A stretch of DNA of 64,000 nucleotides from JAXMEB01 sp046348545 (GCA_046348545.1 JAXMEB010000004.1:558001-622000); one strand, 5' to 3'; counted from the first letter of the stretch, positions 50,501 to 60,232 are shown. Numbers and translations are program-made. Notes: a model not told the origin generated them from the sequence alone.

Positions 50501-51631
50501 ATCGAATGGGCTATGCAGGAGTTATATAAGGAATGTTATGCAATAATTGGTTCAGAAAGTGATGCAGGAGTCTTGATGCCTTTTACGGTTCAATATTTGA
50601 AATTTAACAATATCCGTCTTACAGAAGGAGATCTTCAATGCATAAATAAGATTTATAGCGATGATAAAAAGTGTATGGGTGAAAAAGCGTATACAGTTAC
50701 GAATTTCTATATGGCGGCGAGTGAGTTAATTCAAGAGGGAAGAGATAACGTTCAAGATGTTTCGAAAATTAAGGAGGATGATATAGAGAAAGACAGAAAA
50801 TACGTAGAATTAATAAGAAAATATAATAAAAAACTTTCTACAAAAAAAATTGACGTATTAAAAGTTGAGAATGATTTTCGGACACAATATCAGCAGCAGC
50901 AGGAGCAGCAGGAGCAGACAATAGGAATGTTAAAGCAGGTTTTAGCTAAGATTCAAGTCCACATCGATGATTTAGGATCGCAGTCGAAGCAGCGTTCGAA
51001 TTTTCTATCTTCTTGGATCAAGCACAAACGCGAACGCGAGAATAAGCGCGCCTCTCTTGCTAATGCTGCCCAAGAGGTGTTGATTAGATTTAAAGCTGAA
51101 ATTGAAGAAACAATTAAAGAAATCAATGAACCAGACTCAACAGCAAACAGCATGAGGGCTGCTTGCCAATCACTTGCCTACAAAGCGCATGCTTATGAAG
51201 CAACTAAGGCGCTTCAAAATGCCCCCTCACGTGATATGAATATTGTTAAGCAATTTTTCAAATGGTTTCATCAAAAGATTAATCCAACGATTGCAAAATT
51301 AAGAGCCACAACTGAACTGCAACAACAAGCTAAAAATATTGAAGCTTTCGGAAATCAGCTTAACATACCAATCCACATTATTGGAAACGTTGTGAAATTG
51401 GTAGAAAGTAAAAAAGAATGCCTTTCTAAGAAGGACGAACAGGAAGGTGATGATTTCACTCTTACTCCAAAAGTTTCGTATGACGATCAGATTCTTGACA
51501 TCGATGCAAAATTAGAGGACATCAAAAAGGATTATCCGGGTATTAAGAGCGTAATCACATCTTTAGAATCGAAAGAAAACACCACAGATTCGGAAGATTC
51601 GATAAAAGAGCGAATGTCACCAAACATATAA
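50354..51631 (+). CDS. Candidate effector, paralogue 2
   Basis: 425 residues from the ATG at 50354. The N-terminus SVSGPNDSANSNVFGKVIVD and EDQTIETRVAISMIEWAM match paralogue 1. Distinct segments follow: LTEGDLQCINKIYSDDKK, a Gln-rich coiled coil (QQQQEQQEQ, about 185-200), long helices, and an acidic C-terminus ending DSEDSIKERMSPNI. No signal peptide, membrane segment or known domain. A part of it (50618-50806) is copied into the mosaic ORF. A Dot/Icm substrate is possible but unproven. Confidence 0.55.
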   Translation: MSVSGPNDSANSNVFGKVIVDNLKKLQIPKDLQENAEDQTIETRVAISMIEWAMQELYKECYAIIGSESDAGVLMPFTVQYLKFNNIRLTEGDLQCINKIYSDDKKCMGEKAYTVTNFYMAASELIQEGRDNVQDVSKIKEDDIEKDRKYVELIRKYNKKLSTKKIDVLKVENDFRTQYQQQQEQQEQTIGMLKQVLAKIQVHIDDLGSQSKQRSNFLSSWIKHKRERENKRASLANAAQEVLIRFKAEIEETIKEINEPDSTANSMRAACQSLAYKAHAYEATKALQNAPSRDMNIVKQFFKWFHQKINPTIAKLRATTELQQQAKNIEAFGNQLNIPIHIIGNVVKLVESKKECLSKKDEQEGDDFTLTPKVSYDDQILDIDAKLEDIKKDYPGIKSVITSLESKENTTDSEDSIKERMSPNI

Positions 51632-51794
51632 TCCCTAGGAAGGATCAACGACACTTGATTTAGGACGCCCTGAGATTATCTATTCAACTAGCATAATTTA
51701 GATTTAAAGGTAGTCCACCCCCTCTAAATTTGGTAAAATTACCTCCCATCTTGGTATTAATCAGCCGTTCAAGCTATTAGATGTAAGGGCCCTC

Positions 51795-53456
51795 ATGACG
51801 CGCTATATTTTTATTACTGGTGGGGTGGTTTCTTCCTTAGGGAAGGGGATCACAGCCGCATCACTCGGTGCTATTTTACGCTCCCGTGGACTATCCGTCT
51901 CCTTAATGAAATTTGACCCCTATATCAATGTGGATCCAGGGACCATGAGCCCGTTTCAGCATGGGGAAGTCTTTGTCACCGAAGATGGCGGCGAAACAGA
52001 CCTGGATTTAGGTCATTATGAACGTTTTGTTCAATGCACCACGTCTAAGCGCTCTAACTGCACTGCCGGTAAAATTTATGCCGAAGTGATTCAAAAGGAG
52101 CGTCGAGGGGATTATCTAGGCGCTACCATTCAGGTCATCCCACATATCACCGACGCGATTAAAAATCGGATCCGCCAAGGCGCAGGCCAATGTGATGTGG
52201 CAATGGTCGAAATTGGAGGGACGGTCGGTGACATCGAATCCTTGCCATTCCTGGAAGCCATTCGTCAAATGGGGTTGGAGCTCGGTAAATCTCGCGCACT
52301 CTTTTTACATTTGACTTTAGTCCCTTATTTGCCAACTTCAGGTGAAATCAAAACCAAACCCACGCAGCATTCTGTCAAAGAGCTTCGTTCTATTGGGATT
52401 CAGCCCGACATTTTAATTTGCCGCTCTCAAAAGCCGCTACCCTATAGTGAGCGCCGCAAAATCGCATTGTTCACGAATGTCGAAGAGCGTGCCGTCATAT
52501 CAGCCATCGATCAAGGCTCTATCTATGAGATACCTCGGGCACTTCATGCTCAAGGTTTAGATGATATCGTTCTTGAAAAGATGGGGATTGATGCGAAACC
52601 TGCGAATTTGGCTGATTGGGATGAAGTGGTAAGACGACTCCAGCATCCACGACATACTGTGAATATTGGTATGGTTGGTAAGTATGTGAATTTGGTCGAT
52701 GCCTATAAATCTTTAAATGAAGCCTTGAAGCATGCGGGTATTCAAACCGAAACGGATGTGAAAATCACTTATATTGACTCTGAGGATTTAGAGAAAGAAG
52801 GGGTCAATACCTTAAAAGATTTAGATGCAATTTTAATCCCTGGTGGATTTGGTGAGCGCGGTATCGAAGGTAAAATTTTAGCAGCCCAATATGCTAAAGA
52901 TCATAATGTCCCTTATTTGGGTATTTGCTTAGGTATGCAAACAGCAGTGATTGCTTTTGCGAGATCGGTTGCTCAACTTAAAGCAGCCAATAGCACAGAA
53001 TTCGATCCGAATACGCCTCATCCCGTGATAGCTTTGGTCACAGAATGGCAAGATGCGAAAGGGCAGGTTGAGACTCGAACCGAATCCTCTGATAAGGGGG
53101 GTACCATGCGCTTAGGCGGACAAACGTGTCACTTGGTGCCCGGAACTTTGGCAAGTCAAATTTATGGTCAATCCTCTGTCGTTGAGCGACATCGACATCG
53201 ATATGAAGTGAATGAGAAATATGTTGATTCTCTAACCCAGGCGGGTCTGATTGTTTCAGGGCGTTCACAAGATCATAGTTTGGTCGAGATGATCGAGTTG
53301 CCGAATCATCCTTGGTATGTAGGATGTCAATTTCACCCTGAATTTACATCAAGCCCTTTAAAAGGCCATCCGTTATTTTCCGCCTTTGTGCAAAGCGCTA
53401 TTTTGCATAAAAAAAAAGCCTTCAGTAAAGGGGACGTAGTATGCAACAGTTATTAA
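51795..53456 (+). CDS. pyrG: CTP synthase
   Basis: 553 residues (E. coli 545). The synthase domain starts RYIFITGGVVSSLGKG. The glutaminase part has LGICLGMQTAVIAF with the nucleophilic Cys and QFHPEFTSSPLKGHPLF with His-Glu. It converts UTP to CTP. The last codons overlap the kdsA start by 16 bp. Confidence 0.97.
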   Translation: MTRYIFITGGVVSSLGKGITAASLGAILRSRGLSVSLMKFDPYINVDPGTMSPFQHGEVFVTEDGGETDLDLGHYERFVQCTTSKRSNCTAGKIYAEVIQKERRGDYLGATIQVIPHITDAIKNRIRQGAGQCDVAMVEIGGTVGDIESLPFLEAIRQMGLELGKSRALFLHLTLVPYLPTSGEIKTKPTQHSVKELRSIGIQPDILICRSQKPLPYSERRKIALFTNVEERAVISAIDQGSIYEIPRALHAQGLDDIVLEKMGIDAKPANLADWDEVVRRLQHPRHTVNIGMVGKYVNLVDAYKSLNEALKHAGIQTETDVKITYIDSEDLEKEGVNTLKDLDAILIPGGFGERGIEGKILAAQYAKDHNVPYLGICLGMQTAVIAFARSVAQLKAANSTEFDPNTPHPVIALVTEWQDAKGQVETRTESSDKGGTMRLGGQTCHLVPGTLASQIYGQSSVVERHRHRYEVNEKYVDSLTQAGLIVSGRSQDHSLVEMIELPNHPWYVGCQFHPEFTSSPLKGHPLFSAFVQSAILHKKKAFSKGDVVCNSY

Positions 53457-54286
53457 ATTTTCCGGTTGGATTAGAGAGCCCTTTCTTTTTAATTGCAGGA
53501 CCTTGCGTGATTGAAAGTGAGACCCTAGCGCTTTCTACTGCCGAAGCGCTCAAACGTATCACGGAAGATCTTAAAATTCCCTTTATATATAAGTCTTCAT
53601 TTGATAAGGCCAATCGTTCATCGCACAATAGCTTTAGAGGCGTTGGGATGGTTGAAGGCTTAGAAATTTTAAATCGTGTTAAAACAGAATTTAATATACC
53701 GATTTTAACCGATGTTCATGAGGATACGCCGCTTCATGAAATCTGCGAAATTATCGATGTCTTGCAAACACCGGCATTTTTGTGCAGGCAAACGAATTTT
53801 ATTCAAAACGTCGCGCGCACCATGAAGCCAGTCAATATTAAAAAGGGTCAATTTTTATCCCCCTGGGATATGAAACATGTGGTTGCGAAAGCCAAGGCCG
53901 TCGGTAATGACCAGATTATGGTTTGTGAACGAGGCGCTAGTTTTGGATATCAAAATTTGGTCTCAGACATGCGATCCTTGGTCGTCATGCGTGAAACACA
54001 ATGTCCTATCGTTTATGACGCGACGCATTCAGTACAATTACCTGGTGGTCAAGGTGGTTCTTCTGGTGGTCAGCGCGAGTTTGTGCCTGCTCTAGCGCGT
54101 GCGGCGATTGCAACGGGCGTGGCGGGTTTATTCATGGAAACCCATCCGGATCCAGATAAAGCCTTGAGTGATGGCCCCAATGCTTGGCCATTGGGACGGT
54201 TGAAAGTGCTATTGGCACATTTAAAAATGTTAGACGATGACCTAAAAAAAGAAAAAATGTATTTAGATGAGGCTGATTATGTCTAG
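53441..54286 (+). CDS. kdsA: 3-deoxy-8-phosphooctulonate synthase
   Basis: 281 residues (E. coli 284). FLIAGPCVIESE, YKSSFDKANRSS, GVGMVEGLEIL and THSVQLPGGQGGSSGGQREF are the KDO8P synthase signatures. It makes the precursor of KDO for LPS. It lies between pyrG and eno and overlaps both. Confidence 0.97.
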   Translation: MQQLLNFPVGLESPFFLIAGPCVIESETLALSTAEALKRITEDLKIPFIYKSSFDKANRSSHNSFRGVGMVEGLEILNRVKTEFNIPILTDVHEDTPLHEICEIIDVLQTPAFLCRQTNFIQNVARTMKPVNIKKGQFLSPWDMKHVVAKAKAVGNDQIMVCERGASFGYQNLVSDMRSLVVMRETQCPIVYDATHSVQLPGGQGGSSGGQREFVPALARAAIATGVAGLFMETHPDPDKALSDGPNAWPLGRLKVLLAHLKMLDDDLKKEKMYLDEADYV

Positions 54287-55568
54287 TATTCAACGTATTG
54301 AAGCACGAGAAGTTTTGGATTCAAGAGGTTGGCCAACCGTTGAAGCAGAATTAACCCTAGCGTCTGGTGCAAAGGGACGAGCTATTGTTCCCTCTGGTGC
54401 GTCAACGGGCTCGAAAGAAGCTTTGGAGCTTCGTGATAGCAACCCCAAACGATACTTAGGAAAAGGGGTGAACCAAGCGGTTCAACATATTAACGACAGC
54501 ATTGCAACCCATTTACTGTCTCAAACTTTTGAACAAGCCAGTTTAGATAAGGCTTTGTTGGCGTTAGATGGGACTGACAATAAATCTCGGTTGGGAGCCA
54601 ATGCGATTTTGGCGGTGTCTTTAGCCTTTGCATGGGCGAAAGCGGCTGAACAAAAACAGCCTTTATACCAGTATCTTCATGAGCAATACGATGTGAAATC
54701 ACTGAGTATGCCCGTCCCCATGATGAATATTCTTAATGGTGGTGCGCATGCCGACAATAATGTTGATTTGCAAGAATTTATGATTTTACCGGTTGGTTTT
54801 GAAACGTATTCAGAAGCCCTACAAGCCGGTGTTGAAATTTATCAATCTCTCAAATCGGTCCTTAAAACTTTAAATTTAGGCACCGGTGTCGGCGATGAAG
54901 GTGGTTTTGCGCCTAACTTAAAATCTAATCAACATGCTATTGATGTTATTTTGAGTGCGATTGAAAAAGCAGGTTACACTCCAGGTAAGCATATTTACTT
55001 AGGACTAGACGTCGCAGCTTCTGAGTTTTACCACGATAATCAATACTGCTTAGAATCTGAAAACCGCAAGCTTTCTTCAGAGGCCTTTGTTAACTTTTTA
55101 GCCGACTGGGTTAGACAATACCCTATTTTATCGATTGAAGATGGATTACACGAGGCGGACTGGGCCGGTTGGGCTAACCTCACTCAGACCCTCGGCCAGC
55201 GTGTTCAGTTAGTGGGCGACGATCTATTTGTCACCAATCCTGCTATCCTTCAGAAAGGAATTGAACAAAAGATTGCCAACGCAGTATTAATCAAGTTAAA
55301 TCAGATAGGCACCTTAAGCGAAACGATTGAAGCCATTACCTTAGCTCAAAAGGCAGGCTATCATGCCGTGGTATCTCATCGCTCAGGTGAAACAGAAGAT
55401 GTGACGATTGCAGATTTGGCAGTCGGTTTAAATGCAGGACAGATTAAAACGGGTGCACCTTGTCGTTCTGATCGGGTTGCAAAATATAATCAACTGCTTC
55501 GGATTGAAGCAACATCCGGGGCCCGTTATGCAGGGAAACAGGTATTTCAACAGTGGTTGTCGCGATAA
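54279..55568 (+). CDS. eno: Enolase
   Basis: 429 residues from the ATG at 54279 (E. coli 432). EVLDSRGWPTVEAE, GVGDEGGFAPNL, LIKLNQIGTLSET and SHRSGETEDVTIADLAV mark the active site. It interconverts 2-phosphoglycerate and phosphoenolpyruvate. The start overlaps kdsA by 8 bp; the end overlaps ftsB by 16 bp. Confidence 0.97.
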   Translation: MSSIQRIEAREVLDSRGWPTVEAELTLASGAKGRAIVPSGASTGSKEALELRDSNPKRYLGKGVNQAVQHINDSIATHLLSQTFEQASLDKALLALDGTDNKSRLGANAILAVSLAFAWAKAAEQKQPLYQYLHEQYDVKSLSMPVPMMNILNGGAHADNNVDLQEFMILPVGFETYSEALQAGVEIYQSLKSVLKTLNLGTGVGDEGGFAPNLKSNQHAIDVILSAIEKAGYTPGKHIYLGLDVAASEFYHDNQYCLESENRKLSSEAFVNFLADWVRQYPILSIEDGLHEADWAGWANLTQTLGQRVQLVGDDLFVTNPAILQKGIEQKIANAVLIKLNQIGTLSETIEAITLAQKAGYHAVVSHRSGETEDVTIADLAVGLNAGQIKTGAPCRSDRVAKYNQLLRIEATSGARYAGKQVFQQWLSR

Positions 55569-55834
55569 AGGGATTTGTTCTTTTTTTGATCATTCTTTTC
55601 ATCTCTCTTCAAATTCGCTTTTGGGTTGGAGATGGTGGGGTCGTTGAGTTATTACGACTAAAAAATGAAATGACGGCAGAAGACATAGCGTTAGCACGTT
55701 TGAAAGATAGGAACCAAGTTCTTGAAGCTGAGGTGCAGGATTTAAAGCACCATCTCAGTGCGTTAGAAGAGCGAGCGCGAAATGAGTTAGGGATGGTTCG
55801 CCGAGGCGAGACGTTATATCAAACTTCACAGTAA
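55553..55834 (+). CDS. ftsB: Cell division protein FtsB
   Basis: 93 residues from a GTG inside eno. One membrane segment (about 5-23), then a coiled coil (LLRLKNEMTAEDIALARLKD...ALEERARNELG) and GMVRRGETLYQ, as in FtsB. It bridges FtsL and FtsQ in the divisome. Its position after eno and before ispD is conserved. Confidence 0.92.
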   Translation: MVVAIKGFVLFLIILFISLQIRFWVGDGGVVELLRLKNEMTAEDIALARLKDRNQVLEAEVQDLKHHLSALEERARNELGMVRRGETLYQTSQ

Positions 55835-55845
55835 GCAGGTGTGGA

Positions 55846-56559
55846 ATGGACAGGAAAAGACAACATTGGGTCATAATCCCAGCTGCCGGTGTTGGACGTC
55901 GCTTCGGAGGGCAAGTCCCGAAACAATACCGTTCTATCAACAAGTTAACGGTTTTAGAGCATTCCGTTAAGCCTTTTTTAGAAGATCCGCTGTTCAAAAA
56001 AGTGTTGATTGCTGTCAGTCCTGAAGATCAGTATTTTCATAAGCTTAGATCATTAGCTGATCATCCAAAAATTATCACGGTTGTTGGCGGAGAAACACGA
56101 TCGGCCTCTGTCCTGAACGCATTAAAAGCACTTCCTATAATAGCGGCTCCTCATGATTGGGTCTTGGTTCATGATGCCGTCAGACCTTGCTTACTTTCGA
56201 GTGATATCTGTAAGTTAATTAAGGAAGTTGGAGAACATGAGTTTGGTGGCATTTTATCAGCTCCGGTTGCGGATTCGCTTAAACAAGTCCATCAACTTCA
56301 TATCGTGCAGGATATTGATCGCAATACCGTCTGGAGAGCGCTCACCCCTCAAATGTTTCGTTTATCTCTTTTGATGGAAGGTCTAACGTATTGTTTTAAT
56401 CATAAAAAAACAATTACTGATGAAGCCAGTGCCGTTGAAGCGATTGGTGCAAAACCAAAAATTGTTGCGGGTCATCCAAATAATCTGAAAATCACTTGGG
56501 AAGCCGATCTGGCGGTTGCTGAAGCATTGATCTTATTCCATAAGGGGGCTGTATCATGA
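55846..56559 (+). CDS. ispD: 2-C-methyl-D-erythritol 4-phosphate cytidylyltransferase
   Basis: 237 residues (E. coli 236). IPAAGVGRRFGGQVPKQY is the CTP-binding loop; VHDAVRPCL and WRALTPQMF follow. MEP pathway step three. It overlaps ispF by 4 bp. Confidence 0.96.
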   Translation: MDRKRQHWVIIPAAGVGRRFGGQVPKQYRSINKLTVLEHSVKPFLEDPLFKKVLIAVSPEDQYFHKLRSLADHPKIITVVGGETRSASVLNALKALPIIAAPHDWVLVHDAVRPCLLSSDICKLIKEVGEHEFGGILSAPVADSLKQVHQLHIVQDIDRNTVWRALTPQMFRLSLLMEGLTYCFNHKKTITDEASAVEAIGAKPKIVAGHPNNLKITWEADLAVAEALILFHKGAVS

Positions 56560-57044
56560 GAATTGGTCATGGATATGATATCCATCGTTTTGAAGAGCAC
56601 CCGACTCGTGATTTTATGATGCTGGGAGGGATTAAAATTCCTTATGAAAGAGGCATCGTTGCTCATTCAGATGGTGATATCGCTATACATGCATTGTGTG
56701 ATGCCTTATTAGGTGCCGTTGCTTTAGGGGATATTGGGCAACATTTTCCAGACACCGATCCGCGTTATGCCAACATGGATAGTAAATTATTGCTAAAGTC
56801 CGTCGTTGAAAAAATAGCTGCCATGGGGTTTGCGCCACTGAATGTTGATCTGAGTGTGATAGCTGAAGCGCCTAAATTAAAACCATACATCATAGCGATG
56901 CGAGAATCCTTAAGTGTTCTTTTAGGGGTTAATATGGATCAAGTGAGTGTCAAGGCAACGACCAATGAAAAAATGGATGCGATTGGAGAGAAGAAAGCCA
57001 TCGCAGTGCATGCAGTTGTATTATTAACTTCAATTCAGGAATAG
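56556..57044 (+). CDS. ispF: 2-C-methyl-D-erythritol 2,4-cyclodiphosphate synthase
   Basis: 162 residues (E. coli 159). RIGHGYDIHRF supplies the zinc-binding Asp and His; HSDGDIAIHALCDALLGA and KATTNEKMDAIGEKKAIAVHA complete the family pattern. MEP pathway step five. Confidence 0.97.
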   Translation: MRIGHGYDIHRFEEHPTRDFMMLGGIKIPYERGIVAHSDGDIAIHALCDALLGAVALGDIGQHFPDTDPRYANMDSKLLLKSVVEKIAAMGFAPLNVDLSVIAEAPKLKPYIIAMRESLSVLLGVNMDQVSVKATTNEKMDAIGEKKAIAVHAVVLLTSIQE

Positions 57045-57049
57045 TAGAC

Positions 57050-57814
57050 ATGCGAATACTCGTCTCAAATGATGATGGTGTGAATGCAATTGGGCTTAAA
57101 GTTTTAGCGGATGCTTTATCTTCACTTGGAGAAGTTACGGTGATCGCACCCGATCGAGATAGGAGCGGATCCAGCAATTCTCTGACAATCGAGAATCCAG
57201 TTCGGATCTCAAAGTTAGAAAATGGTTTTTTTGCTGTAACGGGTACGCCAACAGATTGTGTTCACTTAGGGATCACTGCTTGGATGAAAAATCGTCCTGA
57301 CTTGGTTGTCTCGGGTATCAATAGTGGGCCCAATTTAGGTGACGATGTCTTTTATTCTGGGACTGTTGCAGCTGCTATTGAGGCGCGTTTCTTTGATATC
57401 CCTGCCATTGCTATTTCAATGGGAGCTCGCTATCCCGAAAAGCATCAATATGAAGTGGCAGGGCGTGTGGCTCAAGAGTTGGTGAAGCAGGTTTCTTTGG
57501 AGAGCTTTCTAAAGCCTGTTCTCATCAATGTGAATGTCCCAGATCTCGAATTTGAGGCGATCAAAGGATACCAGGTCGTTCGTTTAGGGAATCGACATCG
57601 TGCTGAGCGTACGATTCAGAGCGAAGATCCAAGAGGTCACGAGGTTTATTGGATAGGGGCGGCTGGACCGGAGCAAGATGCTGGACCTGGTACCGATTTT
57701 CATGCCATAAAATCAGGGTATGTCACCATAACCCCGCTTCAAACTGATCTGACGGGCTATTCACTGATGGATAATCTCAATCAATGGATCAACACAAAAA
57801 AGAAAGTGACCTAA
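57050..57814 (+). CDS. surE: 5'/3'-nucleotidase SurE
   Basis: 254 residues (E. coli 253). ILVSNDDGVNAIGLKVLADA holds the metal Asp pair; RSGSSNSLT and SGINSGPNLGDDVFYSGTVAAA are typical. TruD, found between ispF and surE in E. coli, is missing here, and pcm is missing after it. It overlaps the next gene by 31 bp. Confidence 0.96.
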   Translation: MRILVSNDDGVNAIGLKVLADALSSLGEVTVIAPDRDRSGSSNSLTIENPVRISKLENGFFAVTGTPTDCVHLGITAWMKNRPDLVVSGINSGPNLGDDVFYSGTVAAAIEARFFDIPAIAISMGARYPEKHQYEVAGRVAQELVKQVSLESFLKPVLINVNVPDLEFEAIKGYQVVRLGNRHRAERTIQSEDPRGHEVYWIGAAGPEQDAGPGTDFHAIKSGYVTITPLQTDLTGYSLMDNLNQWINTKKKVT

Positions 57815-59154
57815 CGTTATTTGGTGGCCTCTATCAATGGACCCTTGAGTGGTGTCGAAAGCGTCACGCAAAGGTCTATCTCGGATTTTTAAGTTTCACT
57901 GAAGCGATCTTTTTTCCGATTCCACCTGACGTCATGTTAGCACCGATGGTGCTTGCCAAACCGACCCAGGCCTGGCAACTCGCTGCATTGACAACCCTCA
58001 CCTCAGTTTTGGGTGGGGTAGCTGGATACTTGCTGGGCTTATTTGCTTTTGAAACTCTCGGGGTTGGATTGATAGAGATCCTGAATCTAGAGTCTTTTTA
58101 TGATGAGGCGGTTAGCTGGTTTCAAAGGTTTGGATTTATTGCGATTTTCATTGCAGGCGTGACGCCAATCCCGTATAAAGTGTTCACTTTAGCGGCGGGT
58201 GCATCTCAAATGGCGATCGTGCCGTTTGTATTAGCGTCCCTTATTAGCAGAGCACTTAGATTTTATTTTGTGGCAGGTTGTATGCGTTACTTTGGACAAT
58301 CCATTTCATTTCGTAAAAAACATATTGCAGCGATTTGTTTAGCAATGATGACATTGATGATGGGATGCAGTGGTCCTGTTGAAATGGCGCCGATGGAAAG
58401 CCTTTCTTTGGAGCCGGTCACATCGGGTGTGCATGACGTTGTTAGTGGAGACACCATTTATAGTATTGCTTGGCGCTATAATCGCGATTATCGTGAACTG
58501 GCTTCGCTCAATCATTTAAGTGAGCCTTATCGCTTGCAAGCTGGTCAACGCTTGGCGCTCGGAAAAGGGGTTTCGACAGCATCGCTATCTAGAGAATATG
58601 ATGTTGTACCAGAGACAAGTTTTAAAGCTGAATCGAATCAAGTTCAACCTTCATTGAGATTTGAACCTGTTGAAGTCAGTGATCCTGTTGAGCCACTGAA
58701 GTCAGCAATTCAAGTTGAATCTCAACCTCAACTCAAAGTAAACGATAATCTTTCATCTAAAACGATGCGTTTGCCGCCTTCGAAAGGGCGATGGATGTGG
58801 CCAGTTGAAGGTCAGATTATGAATCGCTTTATTCCAAGTGGTCCAAAAGTCAATAAAGGCATTGATATTTTGAGTTCGCGAGGAACACCTGTTCACGCAA
58901 CTTCAAATGGTAAAGTAGTTTATGCTGGTAATGGCTTGCGTGGATATGGTAATTTGATCATAATCAAGCATGACGAAGAGTTTTTGTCAGCATACGCTCA
59001 TAATGAAACGTTGCTAGCCAAGGAAGGAGAAACCGTTAAACAAGGACAAGTTATCGCAAAAGTGGGTGCCTCAGGTTCGGATCGTCCCAAACTCCATTTC
59101 GAAATCCGATATCGTGGTCAGCCCGTTGATCCCCTAAAATATTTGCCAGGTTAA
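57784..59154 (+). CDS. nlpD: YqaA/DedA-type membrane domain joined in frame to NlpD lipoprotein
   Basis: 456 codons without a stop. Residues 1-about 173 form a YqaA-like membrane domain of the DedA superfamily (FTEAIFFPIPPDVMLAPM, GVTPIPYKVFTLAAGA). From codon 174 the sequence reads as a lipoprotein signal peptide, SFRKKHIAAICLAMMTLMMG followed by Cys195, then a LysM domain (about 218-262), a linker, and a LytM/M23 domain (about 345-450) with NKGIDI in place of the catalytic His, as in NlpD, an amidase activator. Codon 174 is ATT (58303), exactly where a start codon for nlpD (58303-59154, 284 codons) would be expected. The gene is either a true fusion or nlpD uses an ATT start. rpoS follows, as usual. 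Confidence 0.85.
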   Translation: MDQHKKESDLTLFGGLYQWTLEWCRKRHAKVYLGFLSFTEAIFFPIPPDVMLAPMVLAKPTQAWQLAALTTLTSVLGGVAGYLLGLFAFETLGVGLIEILNLESFYDEAVSWFQRFGFIAIFIAGVTPIPYKVFTLAAGASQMAIVPFVLASLISRALRFYFVAGCMRYFGQSISFRKKHIAAICLAMMTLMMGCSGPVEMAPMESLSLEPVTSGVHDVVSGDTIYSIAWRYNRDYRELASLNHLSEPYRLQAGQRLALGKGVSTASLSREYDVVPETSFKAESNQVQPSLRFEPVEVSDPVEPLKSAIQVESQPQLKVNDNLSSKTMRLPPSKGRWMWPVEGQIMNRFIPSGPKVNKGIDILSSRGTPVHATSNGKVVYAGNGLRGYGNLIIIKHDEEFLSAYAHNETLLAKEGETVKQGQVIAKVGASGSDRPKLHFEIRYRGQPVDPLKYLPG

Positions 59155-59377
59155 TAGGTAACTGCTTTCTCCAATGGCCTGGGTACCGCGTTTTAACACG
59201 GTGCCAAGGTTAAAAGCTGGATGCCGCGTACCAGGACTGGATACATTAAGAGATTCCGTGTTCATCTGACAGCAGTTGTTAGTTTGCTCAGTATTTGAGT
59301 AAATTTGGAACTGTTGTTTCGTTTCCGTATCAAATGGATAGAGTCGAGAGCTTTTAATCTGAAAGGATACTGCGAAA
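59155..59377 (+). promoter_or_regulatory. nlpD-rpoS spacer / rpoS leader
   Basis: 223 bp with no gene. An inverted repeat GGTACCG...CGGTGCC lies around 59183-59206, and CCTGGGTACCGCG faces CCGCGTACCAGG further along, so the RNA could fold into alternative hairpins. The ribosome site GAAAGGA is about 10 bases before the rpoS ATG. rpoS leaders are often control points for translation, but I could not match a known one. Confidence 0.35.
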
Positions 59378-60232
59378 ATGACAGCTGAACAAAAATACAC
59401 CCAAGATGATGTGCAATGGTATATGAAGGCAATCGGGAAAGGTGCACTGCTCAATGCAGAGCAAGAGCATGATATTGCGACAAAAGCACAAGCGGGCGAT
59501 GATCTGGCAATGCAACTTCTGATTGAAAGAAATCTTCGGCTGGTTGTCAGAGTTGCAAGACATTATTTGAATCGCGGATTATCTTTAATGGATTTGGTAG
59601 AAGAGGGTAATCTTGGATTGATCCATGCAGCAAAAAAATTCGATCCAACTCGCGGTTCTCGATTTTCCACCTATGCCATTTGGTGGATTAGACAAAACAT
59701 TGAACGAGCGATTATGAACCAAGCTCGAACAGTGCGTTTACCGGTGCATGTTTTGAAAGCATTAAGTAAATATTTACAGGTTTCAAAACAATTAACTCAA
59801 AAACTGTCTCAAGAACCCAAAGCAATGGAAATTGCTAAGGTGATGCATTTACCATTGACGCAAGTCGATGAATTCGAGCAGTGGCGCTGTGACACCGTTT
59901 CCTTGGATATTCCAGTCAATGATGAGGTCACTTCTACATATTCGGAACTGATTCCAGATGAGGCGACTCGCGATCCGGCTTATGAATTCTCCCAAGATGA
60001 TATTCGCTCCCAAATCCCAGGATGGTTAGAAAGCTTAACAGCGAAGCAACGTGAAGTGGTGCTCCGAAGATTCGGGTTGATGGGATACGATGTTATGACT
60101 TTAGATGAAGTGGGAGAAGAATTAGGATTGACTCGTGAGCGTGTTAGACAAATTCAAGTTGAAGCGTTACGAGAGTTAAAGCGCCAAATTGAAGGTGATG
60201 GTTTGGTGGCCAGCAATCTCTTTGAGAACTGA
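59378..60232 (+). CDS. rpoS: RNA polymerase sigma factor RpoS
   Basis: 284 residues; E. coli RpoS has 330 and the difference is at the N-terminus. Region 2 is NLRLVVRVARHYLNRGLSLM...FSTYAIWWIRQNIERAIMNQ, region 3 VHVLKALSKYLQVSKQL, and region 4 RRFGLMGYDVMTLDEVG and LTRERVRQIQVEALREL. The end SNLFEN resembles the RpoS C-terminus. The position after nlpD distinguishes it from RpoH. In Legionellales RpoS governs the transmissive, stress-resistant phase. Confidence 0.93.
   Translation: MTAEQKYTQDDVQWYMKAIGKGALLNAEQEHDIATKAQAGDDLAMQLLIERNLRLVVRVARHYLNRGLSLMDLVEEGNLGLIHAAKKFDPTRGSRFSTYAIWWIRQNIERAIMNQARTVRLPVHVLKALSKYLQVSKQLTQKLSQEPKAMEIAKVMHLPLTQVDEFEQWRCDTVSLDIPVNDEVTSTYSELIPDEATRDPAYEFSQDDIRSQIPGWLESLTAKQREVVLRRFGLMGYDVMTLDEVGEELGLTRERVRQIQVEALRELKRQIEGDGLVASNLFEN

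Noticed and set aside
59155..59377. Possible tRNA-like folding before rpoS
   Set aside because: Hairpins are present but no cloverleaf with T-loop GTTCRA and acceptor pairing could be drawn.
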